Shown: positions 36,766 to 49,035 of the stretch, in pieces
Position numbering within the stretch: position 1 is the stretch's first letter
Layout of the letters: the number at the start of each line of letters is the position of its first letter
Source: Glossina fuscipes
Taxonomy: Eukaryota; Arthropoda; Insecta; Diptera; Glossinidae
Length of the DNA stretch: 64,000 nt
Assembly (NCBI RefSeq): GCF_014805625.2
Contig: NW_023998564.1
Span: 1,576,446-1,640,445 of the forward strand
Direction of reading: 5' to 3'
Program-made: the position numbers and the translations under genes
The notes under the pieces: generated by a model
What the model saw: only the letters and a program-made list of their open reading frames with translations
Told to the model about the DNA's origin: nothing
The model's database searches: none

Positions 36766-38769
36766 TATTACCATTAATTTAGCCGGAGAAATAATTTGAA
36801 AAGCGAAAGTTTTAAATCACTATTTTTTTTTTTTATTGAAAACTCTACCACACTTAACATTTGAGGCGTTAGCCGAAAAACAAATTTATTAATTAAATAT
36901 TAAAAAATTAACTTAATTATTATTTTACATTTAGGAAATAACTCAAGAGGCGATTGTTGTTTACAAACTCAATGTTTTAAAGCATTTAAAGAAAATTGAG
37001 TATATTTCTTTCAAGAGTTATTTTTAAAAAAATTCTTGAAGATTATGTATTTAACAAGTTCCCTAACATGTTCCATAATGCTAATAAAGGAAAGCAAACT
37101 CAAATCATCAACGACGTGCACAGCGTACGCACGCATATTGTAGATATAGATTTGAAAGTTCATAGGTTTTATCGGATTTAACGGAGGTATAATCAATTTT
37201 AAACAAATTAGAAAGATACTAAAAGAAAGGAAGCAAATTGTCATGTTATTACGATCTGAGAGACATTTCTCTGCGAACTTTGCATAGTATATATTACAGT
37301 TTGCATTAGGGGCACGTTAAGCTTGCAAATTCAATCTTGGTATCTTAGCTATTGCAAAGAGTGGAGTTACAGCGCCGTGTTATAATTGTCTTTCCTAGGG
37401 CCGCCTTCGATATGTTGAAATAGACTTTTAGTTCACTAGAAGACAGGTTGGTTAACAGACTCTGTTAACTAGAACATAAATTATTTGCTTTTAAACAAAC
37501 TGTAGTTTGCTTGCATTATTGTGCTTGACTTCTTTACCAATTGTGAATGGGTCATTCGATTATATTGGCAAAGCCACAGAGAAAACATAAAATGCATTAT
37601 TATTAAAAAAACTGGTAACCACTTACATGGCATATTTTTATATTCAAGATTGATATATCTATCTATTATGTCTATAATAAAATCTTTTTCTCACAAATGT
37701 ATTCTCAAAACTTATCTTTTTTCATTTTGTGAACCATCTGATTGTGTCCATTAGTCGTTTCGTCAGTTAGTAGGTGACTGGAAGAAATCTTTCGGTTAAA
37801 TTTAAGTATTATCGTGAAATGTATTTTCGATTATTTGGAAGATAAATGTATTTAACTACCAACTTAATCTTTATCAAAATTTCCCCTTGGTTAGGTTCGG
37901 ATTTATCTTCTTTAAAGCAAGCAAATGATGGCATTATACTTAGCTATTTAACATTCATTTCTTTGTTTCATAGATGAAAATATTTAGATTACATGTGAAT
38001 AAATGAAACAATTTTTAAGTGTATTTCGCTATATGCATACATACATACATACATGTTTGAAATCGTTTGTAAGTTATATGCAAATAGTTAGGTTAGTAAT
38101 TGTTAATAAATTTCTAACTGAGAAAGATGTACGGAGTTTTATTTGGTAAAACCAAATTTTAGTTTGTGTACCTAATAACGCTTTGCTCATGTGCATGACA
38201 GTAATATCAGATAATTGTGATGAGAGATAAGTGTGTTAACTTAACAATAACGACTGACGATGATGTGATGCGACTTCTCTCTCTCCCTCCCCGCACTGTT
38301 GAGGTTAATCACGTTAACGAATTCTATTTAGCTTATTTGCTTCGTAATGCTTAATGGAAAGTTTATTTAATATTCATTTATACACTCCTCCGCTTATGAA
38401 CAATCTTCATTACTTAACGGGTAGAGAACTGTTGCAGCCTAAAAAGAGGTGTTTTCTGACAATTATTTTTTTATGGAAGAAAAGTTAGCAGAATGATAAT
38501 ATTCAGAGAAGTTGCTAGTCGTACAGCTCAGTATTAGAAAAATAAAATGATTTTTGAAAAATCCTAAAATATGACAATACTGAAGCAATTTTCGAGAGGC
38601 ACAATAACATTAAATGGCCCTGCGGTAAGCAGTGTAAGTGGTTCAAATAACAATTATGAAGAACAACCTAACATTCCTATCTCTAGTGAAATACTTTTCA
38701 TGTTTATATTCTACAGCACTAGTGGTACGGGTTCTAATAACGCTCTACGGATCTATGTAATACCCAGAA
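36766..38769. other. Anonymous DNA, no gene seen
   Basis: AT-rich with a (CATA)n run at 38036-38054 and nothing that I recognise as a gene. Open frames at 37521-37754 and 38571-38777 (+) match no known family. Confidence 0.5.
38036..38054. repeat. (CATA)n microsatellite
   Basis: Nearly five CATA units. Confidence 0.9.
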
Positions 38770-39752
38770 GAAATTGAGGTAGACCCACCTTTATTATTTC
38801 GATGGGGTCGGAATCACCTACTAAGCTTGTCTATCCATCTCCCCGTGTGATACCTGCCTATCAAAGTACAGATCGTAATTTTTGACAAATTTGGATAAAA
38901 TTTGGTGCACTCGCCATATTTGATAGTCGTCGTATGGAAAAATTTCAATTTTCAAAATATTTCGACAAAACCCTTTGAGTATTAGTAGTTCGACATTCCA
39001 AATTGGTATGAAAAAATAGTTTCGGCTTGGTCGAACGCTTCTCCTATGAAAATTGCCCCTTTATAAGGTAAAAAAGTGTATTTTCAATATTTCGCGGTGA
39101 AAATTGGTTCATTATAGTAAATCAACAAAGAAATTAATCTTACCGAAGTTGCGCCACCTAGGTCTATTTTTTTGGATAACATTACTTATAAGAGTTCTCA
39201 GGAACTGTAAACAGTTATAACCCTTTGTTAATATAATATGATAAAAAATTGGTCCTGATAGTAATTTGATATAAAAATGAAGTGGAAATTTGTACCTCTA
39301 TTTTATTTGTTGAATTCATTCCATATAAGACTTCCCAGGAATTGTAAGCGTTTGAGAAAAATGTTTAAATTTTTAAATTTTATGATAAAAACTAGTCTAT
39401 AGTAGCAATATAGTACCAATAAAGCGAACAAATTAACTGTAGAAAATTTTGTCCACAGACATCTATTTCTTAGTCAACGACAAAAACAAGCCCCTATATG
39501 GAGAGAAAGCATAATCTCTAATTTTAGTGACGGAAACTTTTAAAACGCAAATTAAGTTTGCCAAATTTGGATCACACTGTGTGATGTTTTGGTAAACCTC
39601 TAATATGCGGGCTTTTATAAAAGGTAGGCCTTTGTATTAAATTGGTGTGCCATTTTTGGTGTCTTTTTACCAAAACGAGTGAATAACCGCCATAGACGAA
39701 GTGTTGTAGCGTATCTAACAGTCGGCCTTATCCAACTACAATGTGCTTGTTG
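38770..39752 (-). repeat. Family II dispersed repeat, full minus-strand copy
   Basis: Reading the plus strand: AGGTAGACCCACC, a CTTGTCTATCCATCT block, GATAAAATTTGGTGCA, GGTATGAAAAA, TTGGTTCATTATAG, AATTAAGTTTGCCAAATTTGG, CACACTGTGTGATG, then the terminus TCTAACAGTCGGCCTTATCC...ACTACAATGTGCTTG. Its complement aligns block by block with the + copies, for example GCATATTAG...AAAACATCACA-xGTGTGATC of 58825-59410. Confidence 0.75.
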
Positions 39753-39818
39753 TGTTATATTATATTTGTATGTAAAAAGTTCAATTTTCGATAAAAAAAA
39801 AGCTCTCTTGTATTAATG

Positions 39819-40148
39819 AACGAGTAAAATCACTATAGTGGGCAATACCCTACATCATGACTACCGTTCTTCATACAACGAACTTTTTATGTGATCCATT
39901 TGCAATAGCGTTCGTCCTTATGCCGAAACAAGTGAGTACAGCAAATTTCATCAAAAGATCACAAAAATTGTGCCCTGTAAGTGAGATGCGAGAAAGCGTG
40001 ACGGATAGAGGTAAAAGCAAACTCAGAAAGTGATTGTGAGTTGATCGGTAGAACAAAACGTTGGCCTACGCCAAGTCCTTCCGAACGTTGCGCACGTCCG
40101 TCCAAACAAAATAAACCGCTATACCACAGTTGATGTAGGGTATAAAAA
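39819..40148 (+). repeat. Family II dispersed repeat, internally deleted plus-strand copy
   Basis: Begins ACGAGTAAAATCACTATAGTGGGCA, passes directly to ATACCCTACATC, then jumps to the 3' blocks (GCGTTCGTCCTTATGCC, AAATTTCATCAAAAGATC, CGCACGTCCGTCC) and ends GTAGGGTATAAAAATG. It lies head to head with the minus copy ending at 39752, separated by about 66 bp. Confidence 0.7.
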
Positions 40149-41619
40149 TGTTTAAATTAACTTATCGAGCTTCAATAACTTATAATAACTCACCTACTTC
40201 ATTAAAGAATATTATTCTAAAGACACTGTAAAAAATTTGTATGGAAAAATATGAAAAATATTCGAGTTGTGACGCGTGCCGTTTTCCAAAAACGTGTTTT
40301 ATGTTATAAGTTCTCGCACACTGCCACGCAATTATGTTTGCAAAATCAAATTTTTTGATAGTATGAAACTTTTCCACGCCCACAATTATCTGTTTATGTT
40401 ATCTTAGACCATTTAAGTGTTCATTTAAGCAATTAAAAAAAAATTGAATTTTTGAAACATTTACACCACCTACCACCTTAAGCCATTTGCATTATCGCTC
40501 TAAATGCATGATGCGCTTGAAAAATTCGATGACAATCTTGATGATAAACAAAAGTATTTGTTTGTAGTAAGCAACGATGATTGTTTCCCGCTTATTCCGT
40601 CAAATCAGTCGAAATGGTTAAGCTTGATTTGACCCAAGTGATATTGTGCAAAGGTATTCTGCAATAAGACTTAAAATGTATAAAATATTTCTCCAAACTG
40701 AAAGAGTTTTTGAGGAATGTTGTTATACTAAAAATCAAAATATCAGACAATCTTAGTTATGTCATTCCTGGCAAGAAAACTACGTTGAAAGTCTTCGTTT
40801 ATGCTTCGCGAGATTCCACCATCTAATAGGTTAAAGTATAAAAATACCGAAAACTCAAGCAGAAAACTGAAAGTTGAAACACAGACACCACAGATTTTTC
40901 CTTTATTTTGTTTACCAACAAATTATTATTTTAAGGCTTCTATTTAGCAAACTAACAAAAAGCAAAAATTCAATAAGTTAACAACAACAAAGACAACAAA
41001 AAAAGTCGTATATAATTTATTTAACAGCAACAGTACAGCAACAAACTATATAATTTTCCAGTCAATACTTTCTGCCTTCGACTTATAACCGAAAGTACGG
41101 AAACCATAGAAAAGCAAATAATTTTAAAAAAAACTGCAAAATTTTGAAAATTCATCTTAAAAGCTAAATATTTAATAAGTTTATATTTCTGATGACTATC
41201 CTCTAAAATATTCATAAACTATCCGAGATAATTAAGTATATACACGCATACGAGATACTATTTCGGCTATATGAAAATAGTCTAGAAAAACAATTTTTTT
41301 TTCTATCAAAAATGGTGAATATTTTTAAAACGAAATGAAAATATTTTTCTGTATGGTCTTCAAAATTTACTTTACGTTGATTTAAATAAACGGACTGTAT
41401 ACATAGCGTCTACCTGTAAGTATTATTATGGTAGATTATGTGTAAATAATTGGTATAGTTATTGTTTTATGATTATGCTGCAAGCGTACGCAAAAATCTT
41501 TAATTACACGTCCACTATTATTATTATAGCATAAGGTAAAGTTTTTTTTGATCACTTTAAATAACTTACCGTTTAAAATGATAGGTTACCGTACCATAAT
41601 CCCGAAATTCCTGTTTCCC
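40149..41619. other. Anonymous DNA, no gene seen
   Basis: AT-rich, including A-rich runs with AAC repeats near 40980; no gene recognised. Confidence 0.5.
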
Positions 41620-41985
41620 AAAAGAAATGAAAACTTGATTTTTTGCCCATTACTCATAAACTACAGCAGATAAATGTACAAAAATTTGAACACATATTCG
41701 ATAGGCGATGCTGTCGTGCAGAAAAATGGAAAGAATGAACCACACCTACCCAATATTATAGCGAATCAAAATTTAATTATTTTTCCAATGCCCGCGCCCA
41801 CAGCGCCAAAATGCCCCTACGACAAAAAGTTTTATTTTGAAAATAGAAGAAATCAGCTGCACCCACTACCTATTATAGAGTATAACAATATTGTTCTCTT
41901 ACTTCTTTTGTTCGTTTTTTGGGATAAGCGGTGATGAGTATAACAGATTCGGTCCCGATCGAATTTAATTTTCTTACTTGTTATA
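41620..41985 (+). repeat. Family I dispersed repeat, partial copy
   Basis: Holds the CATTACTCATAAACTACAGC...AAATGTACAAAAATTTGAAC block, GGCGATGCTGT, CCACACCTACCCAATATTATAGCG, then skips the second module to TATTTTGAAAATAGAAGAAATCAGC and the terminus GTATAACAGATTCGGTCCCGATCGAA with TTCTTACTTGTT. It is the 3' part of the family with an internal deletion. Confidence 0.75.
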
Positions 41986-42570
41986 GATATTTATCGTCTT
42001 TCCGATAAAACCATAATGCAATCATTGCAGAATTTTTGAGACTTTTGGAAGTGAGAGCTCTGCAGCGAATGGAACTGATGATCCTAACTAGACGGCGTGG
42101 TAGTATGAAAAATTCTCAGCCAAGATCTTTCAATTAATTCTGAACCAGTGTTCAGATTGTTAACGTAGTGAAAGCCTTTCCCTTTGATCAAAGGTGAACA
42201 CTATGTCTCAATACCATATTTTATTTGCATAGGTGGAATCAAAATTCACGCCGAGCTGAAGCCATTCACGAAGTAGAATTCACATTTCAATCCCCCTTCA
42301 ATCGTTATATACTACCTTACGTGGAGTTGGCACATTTGCTCAGCCTAATCCGTGCCGAATCCCCATTTTTTCCCATGTCATTGCCTGTTATCAAACATCT
42401 TCTTGTGTCCGGCCTTTACGATCCGCAGTCTTTTGTTCAGCATTAAATTTTGTGGCGACGTGATAAAATGAAATATTCCGACAATTTTTTTAAGTTTTTT
42501 CTTCTTTATCAATTATTTTCTTTTGCGACGTCAGCATCATCACTCTAGGTAGGACTTCGCTTTTGCTCCA
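41986..42570. other. Unassigned stretch with a possible exon-like frame
   Basis: A less AT-rich frame at 42225-42446 (+) follows TTTATTTGCATAG, which resembles a 3' splice site, and encodes about 70 residues ending in a stop. I recognise no domain. It could be an exon, part of an unknown element, or chance. Confidence 0.25.
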
Positions 42571-42868
42571 CTTTTTATACCCTTCACCGCTTCAGGGATA
42601 TATTAAGCTTGTGCGGATGTACGCAGGATCCAGAAGGACTTGGAATAGACCCACCGTTTATTGTCCATCCGTGTGTCTATCTTTTGTTCTCGTTTTCAGG
42701 CAGCAATTTTTGGGACGAACCCTATGGAAAATGTTTCGGATCAGACCACCTTTTCGCCTTATATTGCTTTTGATTTTACCTCATTTTGAAAAGTGGTTAT
42801 CTGAATAACTGTAGGGTGTTGTAAGCTATTTAACGGCAAACTGCTGCCCTTTATAATGTTTCTACTTG
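42571..42868 (-). repeat. Family II dispersed repeat, short minus-strand copy
   Basis: Starts TTTATACCCTTCACCGCTTC, followed by GACCCACCGTTTATTGTCCATCCGTG and TTTTGGGACGAACCCTATGG. It ends TATTTAACGGCAAACTGCTGCCC and ATAATGTTTCTACTTG, the complement of the AAGTAxAAACAT hairpin end. Its first end reads like the TATACCC end of family I, linking the two families. Confidence 0.65.
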
Positions 42869-44269
42869 CTAAAACTTTCTTCAACTTTATCAACGATTTC
42901 TCGACCAAACCACGATGCATCTACGACGTCGATATTTTTAGCAACGAAAAAAATAAAATATTTAATAGCTACCTACGTTCTTAATATGTCTTTACGTTAA
43001 GTAGTACGAATTTTCTTCCCAAACGAAATGAAGCGTTATCGCGTTTATGGAAAGGATAAAGATGGAAAGGACCAAGTGTGAAGAATTTTTTAGAATTTCG
43101 GTTTATTGTCAGAATGCAATTATTTTCGACAAAATTGTTTGCTTCTAATTATCGATGTACTCATACCTTTTGTCTCATTCGTTATAGTTCGTCTCGACAC
43201 AGCTAGTGTTATCAAAATTATTTTACTCTAAAGCTATTGAGGATAACGCCACGAAAATCTTTCGTAATCTAATATATAATGTCAAGCATTTTATCAAAAG
43301 CGAATTAATTAAATTATTTGGAAGTTTGTATTTGAATGAAGCATTTTCGAAGAAACTCCTACAAAACTGATCTAAAAAGTCGTGAATAGTACTCCCTTCC
43401 AAATATTTGACGAGTTTGAAGATAATCAAAACAAAAGTTCTGTTTGGTTTTTTTAACATTTAAACTCGTAATCTTCGTCAACGAAGTTTTTACATGATGT
43501 CTCAATATCCCGACTGATATTTTATCGCATTAATAATTAATTATCGTCCCAGGAAATAGAATGAAAAACAGTACTTTGAACGAATTATCAAATTAATTTC
43601 TCTTTTAAGTTCGCAAAAAGTAAGAGGGCAATGAAACGAAACGTGCGTGAAAAATTGAAACGACAAATTTGACATTCTGTCGACAGCTTAGTACATACAT
43701 GCATTATTGTTGCTCAAATTGAAGTTAAGTTAAGACTTTCTTCTCGCTCAAAATTCAAAAAGCACTAAAATGAATGGGAAATGCAAAAAGTCGCCAGGAA
43801 AGCAAAATTTTTCTCTCAATAACACCTTAACTCTCAAAAGAGACTTCCATAAGAATACACAGTCAAGCAAATTTTACTCTCAAAAAAGAAATGGCAAAGC
43901 AATATAACTGAGATCTGTTAAATGGCAAAGCAATAGAACTGAGATTTGTTAAATGAAAGATTGAAGATATTGCCGAACGTTCCCCATCAAATGCATATTA
44001 ATCAAACGAGCAACTATGTCGATGTTATTCTTTTGCTTATGTTATTGTCTCTTTTTCTTTTTGCTTTTCTTTGCTTCCTTACTGACAGTTTTATTAGAAA
44101 TCTCGTCGAAAATTGAAGCGCCCTTACTGAAGCTTTGTTTGTTTTCTTTTTCTTTTATTTACCTCCAATCCCGAGTATTAGCTTGCATTAGCTTGCATGT
44201 ATTTTGATCAATTTTTCACCTGAGAACAAGTAACAAAATATCTCTTTTTTTTCTATCTTCTTCTATCTT
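42869..44269. other. Anonymous DNA with a short duplication, no gene seen
   Basis: A 31-bp unit (AATGGCAAAGCAATAxAACTG and onward) occurs twice at 43890-43951. Nearby at 43795-43890 are ACTCTCAAAA motifs like those at 16267-16300. No gene recognised; a direct TTAGCTTGCA duplication lies near 44178-44197. Confidence 0.5.
43890..43951. repeat. 31-bp tandem duplication
   Basis: Two adjacent units differ at two visible positions (ATATAACTGAGATCT versus ATAGAACTGAGATTT). Confidence 0.9.
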
Positions 44270-44885
44270 TTATACACGTCACGAGCGTTTTAGGCGTGTC
44301 CTTTGAAACGTTTAGATCATTTCCAAATTCCTTTGCAAACTTCTAGGCGATGTTTTCATTAGCAATAAGAGAATGTTTACTATAGATAATATACCGATGA
44401 ACAGGTGGACGCGCTTAGATGCACTCCGAATTTGAAATTGACTGCTAACTTGAAGTTTTTGAAATTTGTTTCTGTGCGTTAATAAAAGGTTTGAAAGAAA
44501 AAAACGGAAATTATGACACACTGTAAAACTGAGTAGGTGTGGCCCATTTTTTCCACTTTTGTAGACATAAAAACCTACATTGCGTAGACATCAAGACATA
44601 TAGCGCTCACAAAATATACCTTTAAATTTTTGTACATTTATCTACGAGTTATGAAAAGAGAGTTGTTCTCACTTTGCAATACCAATCTGCGTGCAAAAAC
44701 TTTCAAGATTTCTGTGAAATTTGAAGTCGATAGTTTCATTTTTACGACCAAAAGAATGTTCACAGGAGTCATTAAGCAGATGGGCAGACCAACAACCGCA
44801 AAGACGGATAAGCTTAAATCGACTAAGAATTTGATGCTGATCGAGAATGTGTATACTTCATGGGAGTATTTTGAAACCGCGAGCT
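44270..44885 (-). repeat. Family I dispersed repeat, minus-strand copy abutting mariner
   Basis: Reversed family I: AGGCGTGTCCTTTGAAACG, TTTGCAAACTTCTAGGCGATG, AGAATGTTTACTATAG, AGGTGTGGCCCATTTT, TTTGTACATTTATCTACGAG, TTTGAAGTCGATAGTTTC, CTTAAATCGACTAAGAATTTG, then GTATACTTCATGGGAG. Its upper end runs into the mariner copy at about 44885. Confidence 0.75.
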
Positions 44886-45793
44886 GGCAAAAACCAAGCT
44901 GCATCGATCTGAACAGGAGGTAATCAGAAAGTGATACGTCTGGCGGGAGAGGCACAACTTTCCATTCGATTTGCTAGAGCGTGTTTTGAACAACTCTTGC
45001 AACGTGTCGCCGAGCGTTGTAATGCAAGAGGATGGTGTTACTTCTGTTAGCCGCTATCGCTGAAGTTTTTTGCAACAATACATCGTTTAATTCGTCGAAA
45101 TTTTTTGGCCATGAATATTCCGTTTCGGCGTCGATGTGGATGGCTCTCCTGAACTAGACTATGAGTTTTTGAACTTGGAATTGTTGCAGTCGATCCACTT
45201 TTCATCGCTAGTCACAATACGCCATAGAATACTCTTCCTTTTTTGTCTAGCAAGATATGAAAGCCTAATGTTAAAACGGTTCGAAATGACATTTTCAGTC
45301 AATTCGTATGGTATCCATTTTCCCCCCTTTTGAAACTTTCCCTTCGCATGTAAACGTCTAGAGTCAGTTGATTCATTAATTGCTAACCCGTTCGCGAGTT
45401 CTTTGAAAGTTTTGGGCTGGATTTTCGCCTAATAAGTCTTGCAATTCAATTCATTGCTTTTGAGCTTTTTCGGCGATTCTTTGTCATTGACATCAAAGTT
45501 ACCACTTTTAAACCTATGAAACCCAAACCGACAGTGGGAATATGATGGCGAAACATCACCATAATTTTCTAAAATGGGCTTCGAAAGCAGGCTCATTCAA
45601 ATTAAACAAAAAGAATAATGAATGTCGCAAATGCAATTTCGAGCGTTCCATTATTAACGCTGATTAACTCGATAGTACTGAATGGAAAACTGTTATTTTA
45701 TGTAGGGAAATGTCAAAACCATTGAATTTAACCGTTGTGTACATTGATATTTCGCATTACTTTATCATTTTCACCAATAGACGTCGCTGATCC
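44886..45793 (-). pseudogene. Mariner copy with decayed transposase, all three catalytic regions visible
   Basis: From its 5' end (complement of GATCAGCGACGTC at 45793) the minus strand carries a mariner transposase. Seen in order: PSYSHCRFGFHRFKSGNFD with DKESPKKLKSNEL (end of helix-turn-helix), KGGKWIPYELTENV, RIVTSDEKWI (first catalytic Asp, about 45205), LHYNARRHVA (second position, Asp changed to Tyr, about 45015) and LPPDVSLSDYLLFRSM (third Asp, about 44918). The gap between first and second positions is about 63 codons, shorter than the usual ~90, so a central deletion is likely. Stops and frame changes abound. It would have cut and pasted at TA dinucleotides. Confidence 0.85.
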
Positions 45794-46959
45794 AACATAT
45801 ATACAAGTATCTGTTAATAGACTAAATTTTTTAGTATAAGCGATATAAAAATTTTGATATCCATGATACGTACAGTTTGTAGCTATGAAAGATTCGGTTT
45901 TGCGTTTACAAAATAACATATTAATAGCTTTTTCATATGCCATTAAAATGCATTACGTAAAAGTAAACCGCCTACCCATGGAAAAACATATACATTCATA
46001 AAATAATTGTGTCATAAAAAGCTCGGAAATGTGAACAAAAGAGGCAAAAGAAATACCCTTAAGCAGAATACTAACAATTTTTACAACGATAATACGGGAT
46101 GCATTTATTATATATGCATGCTTGCATATAACATAAGTGAATGTTATTCATACTTTTTTAAAGCAATAGTTAATGGTTAAATTTGTTCACAAAAGAAGGG
46201 ATAAACGTTGTTAACTTGAAGTATGTGTCGTTAAAAGACGCAACGTCGACGGAGAATTCAATTCTTCTTCAATTCTTTTCGGTTTTTTTAACTTTGCAAG
46301 GTAACAAGGATGCTTGTTAAGTTAACAGCCTTCTTATCGCCACGGCGAAAGGGTAGGGGGAATAAAGACGTAATTCCTATGATAATTAGATCTATCGATA
46401 ACCCTTTACTAGCATTATTATTCCACATATGTAGGGGACTTCTGACGATAATATACGTTAAAATGACCAAAATTTCGTACTCTGCTTTAAATTTTATCTT
46501 GAAAAATTTTTCCATTTACTAAAAATTATGAAACAGCGACCGGGACCATTATGGCCTAGTTAAGATTAAGGTATGGTTAGACTTGGGAGCTTTTCCGTTC
46601 AAATTAGGAAAGGCGAAATATTGCTTTGGGTATTCAGTGGAGCTTCTACTCGTATTTCGAATAATAACACTAAAAATTTTGGTAATACTATGACATGTAC
46701 TCTTAAACAGGGCGGTCCCTTTATCTGCGATCGCGTTCATAGCAGTGTTGAGAGCGGAACAATCCAATACCAATGGAAAAGCAATCCAATAAAATTTAAG
46801 ATATTTCTCCTTTTTTTAAAGTAAAGTGAATAATTTAAATTTTAAACGGATATGCTTAAACGGATAATGCTTAATTACAAAAAATAATGTACTGACAAAA
46901 ATGGAGAACTCATTTTTTAAGAGCACTGCAATTATATCATATTTTTTTCACCAGAAATA
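45794..46959. other. Anonymous DNA, no gene seen
   Basis: No recognisable gene. The open frames at 46288-46824 on both strands overlap one another and match no known family. Confidence 0.5.
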
Positions 46960-46979
46960 TTTTTATATTAATCGCCAAG

Positions 46980-47765
46980 AGACAAGGGACAAGAGACTCC
47001 CTAAAAGGGACATGCTTTCTAATGGTATAATGTCCATTGTAAACATTCTCCTGGCCGCAAAAATGAATCTATCAACTTCAAATTTGGCAGAAACGTTGGA
47101 TGTTCATGCAAGCAGGTGGGCATTAAAAATAGGCGAGATCGCTCAAAGATCATGCCTACAGTTCTATGTAAGCTAAGAATACCGCTCTTATTCAAAGGGA
47201 ATGAGAATTGCTTATTATTCATAAACTGCAGCAGATAAATCCACAAAAATGTAAGCGTAAAAAAATAGGCAAAATTGACCACGCCTACCTAATATTATAG
47301 CGTAATAAAATTATAAAATAATCTTTTTGCATTACTTGTACAACGTCCAGAAGCAACTTTAAAAAACTCCATAATTCTTGGCCAATTTCAAATTCAGACT
47401 GAACGTAAGCATGTCCGTCCATCTGTTCGTATACCCAACCGTGTAATTTGTGTTGTATGCACTTTTCCGACGCCAATGTAGAAAATATCGGCTACAAATT
47501 TGCAAAATAGTTTGAAAATTACCCAAAAAACACGCGTACAACGCCTACACCAATACTTACAACACCGTTGCTTTCCCCGCCTTTTGCTCGTTGCTTATAA
47601 ACAACACAAACTACAATATAAGTTTCCACAAAATTATTTTACAAAAATAGGGAAAATTAGCCACACCCACCCAATGTCATGGAACATGCAAATTTATATT
47701 TCTACGTGACGAGTATAATAAACTTGGTTAAAACCGAATATAATTTTCTTACTTGCTTAAAGTTT
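46980..47765 (+). repeat. Family I dispersed repeat, near-full copy
   Basis: Module one: GTAAACATTCTCCTGGCCGC, AAAAATGAATCTATC, CTTCAAATTTGGC. Middle: AACTGCAGCAGATAAAT, ACCACGCCTACCTAATATTATAGCG. Module two: AGCATGTCCGTCCATCTGTTCG, AATATCGGCTACAAATTTGC. The end is GAGTATAATAAACTTGG...CCGAATATAATTTTCTTACTTG. The first TATACCC end is replaced by other sequence before about 46980. Confidence 0.75.
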
Positions 47766-48655
47766 TATACATGCCTGTGAGCTTATGACAGCATGATAAA
47801 GTTTCTTACCAAAGAGTGAGTCAAACAACGTATTATTCATTCATTCATTTATGGTTTTTAAAGACTTTCAATCATTAAAAAAAAACAACAAAGAAACAGC
47901 AAAATACTTCGAAAACTAGCAAATCGCTAAAACGTAAATTATGATTAAATCATTTAGAAAATCGTTCAATTGTCTATCTCTTTCAAGAAGATCATATGTA
48001 ACTATGAAAGCTTTACATTTATTTCCATAATTAATGTGAAACAATTCGGCGTATTTATCTGTTTTTGCCTTAAAAAGTATATATAATATTTTCATGGAAG
48101 AATAATTTATTATTATTTTTACAAATGCGTTTTGATGAAATGATTTAAAAATATTTTCAATTCCAGCACTCGTATAAAATATCAATTTTCAACTATTTCC
48201 TAGTACTGTTTGCGGTTATATTGATACCTTTTAATATACAGCTGTGAAAATTTTTTTGCGCACCTCTCGCACACATTACTGCGAACAAAAGCATTACACA
48301 TATTTATTTTTATTTACGTTTTTCATTAGATACATCTCAGCTGAATTGCAGGTACTGCAGGCTGTTTACCCATTTTTCTTAATCAGTAGCAATACATTTG
48401 GCTTTGTTTATTAATTACTATGAAAATGAGTTTTTTGTAAGAAACACATTTTTTCAAAGTTTTATTGTCAGTGCAGTCAATGTTCTGGAAGACGCCATCC
48501 CATGTTAATTATCCATTATTATCCGATGCTTGCTTGTCTAACACAATGAAGAGAAATCGTACGAAACTCATCCAATTACATTTTCTACTTATGAGCCGCC
48601 ACAATTGATTCAAGATTTTTTACTATATTCACTGTACCAAATGGGTATAAAATGG
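47766..48655. other. Anonymous DNA up to the assembly gap
   Basis: AT-rich with no recognised feature except ATGGGTATAAAAT at 48641-48653, immediately left of the gap and repeated to its right. Confidence 0.5.
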
Positions 48656-48755
48656 NNNNNNNNNNNNNNNNNNNNNNNNNNNNNNNNNNNNNNNNNNNNN
48701 NNNNNNNNNNNNNNNNNNNNNNNNNNNNNNNNNNNNNNNNNNNNNNNNNNNNNNN
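48656..48755. other. Assembly gap, 100 N
   Basis: Exactly 100 unknown bases, the conventional size for a gap of unknown length. Any frame reading across it is an artefact. Confidence 1.
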
Positions 48756-48885
48756 CAGCTAGAGTGTTGTATATTCGCTTTTGTCAGAAGTGTGCTCTAC
48801 CCATAGAGAGAGATTATAATTATGTATTGGTGAATGCCAATTTTACTTGGCTAAGTTGAATTTGGAGACACATGGGTATAAAATC

Positions 48886-48979
48886 AAAAAGTCGGTCTGT
48901 AATTGTAAACAACCGCCTGTTTAATTGAAAAAGTCAGACTGTATTTGTTAACAACTGTTGCATTAAAAAAACGACTAAG
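48886..48979. repeat. 42-bp imperfect tandem repeat
   Basis: AAAAAGTCGGTCTGTAATTG at 48886 and AAAAAGTCAGACTGTATTTG at 48928 begin two units of 42 bp, each with an AACAAC/TAACAAC follow-up. A third, partial start (AAAAAACGAC) is at about 48965. Confidence 0.8.
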
Positions 48980-48988
48980 GATTTGGAA

Positions 48989-49035
48989 GCATCTGAGAGT
49001 AAGCGTATAAAAATTGCCAACATCTGAGAGTAAGC
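48989..49035. repeat. Minisatellite, left part (split by LINE copy B)
   Basis: CATCTGAGAGTAAGC occurs at 48990 and 49021 (31-bp period) with AAAATTGCCAA between. The same unit continues at 53448-53527 on the far side of the LINE. Confidence 0.9.

Noticed and set aside
44638..44955. 105-residue open frame as a single gene (minus strand)
   Set aside because: It is a chimera: its first ~30 codons are the C-terminal mariner transposase (LPPDVSLSDYLLFRSM) and the rest is family I repeat.
48605..48859. Open frame spanning the N run
   Set aside because: Half of its codons are unknown bases; an artefact of the gap.
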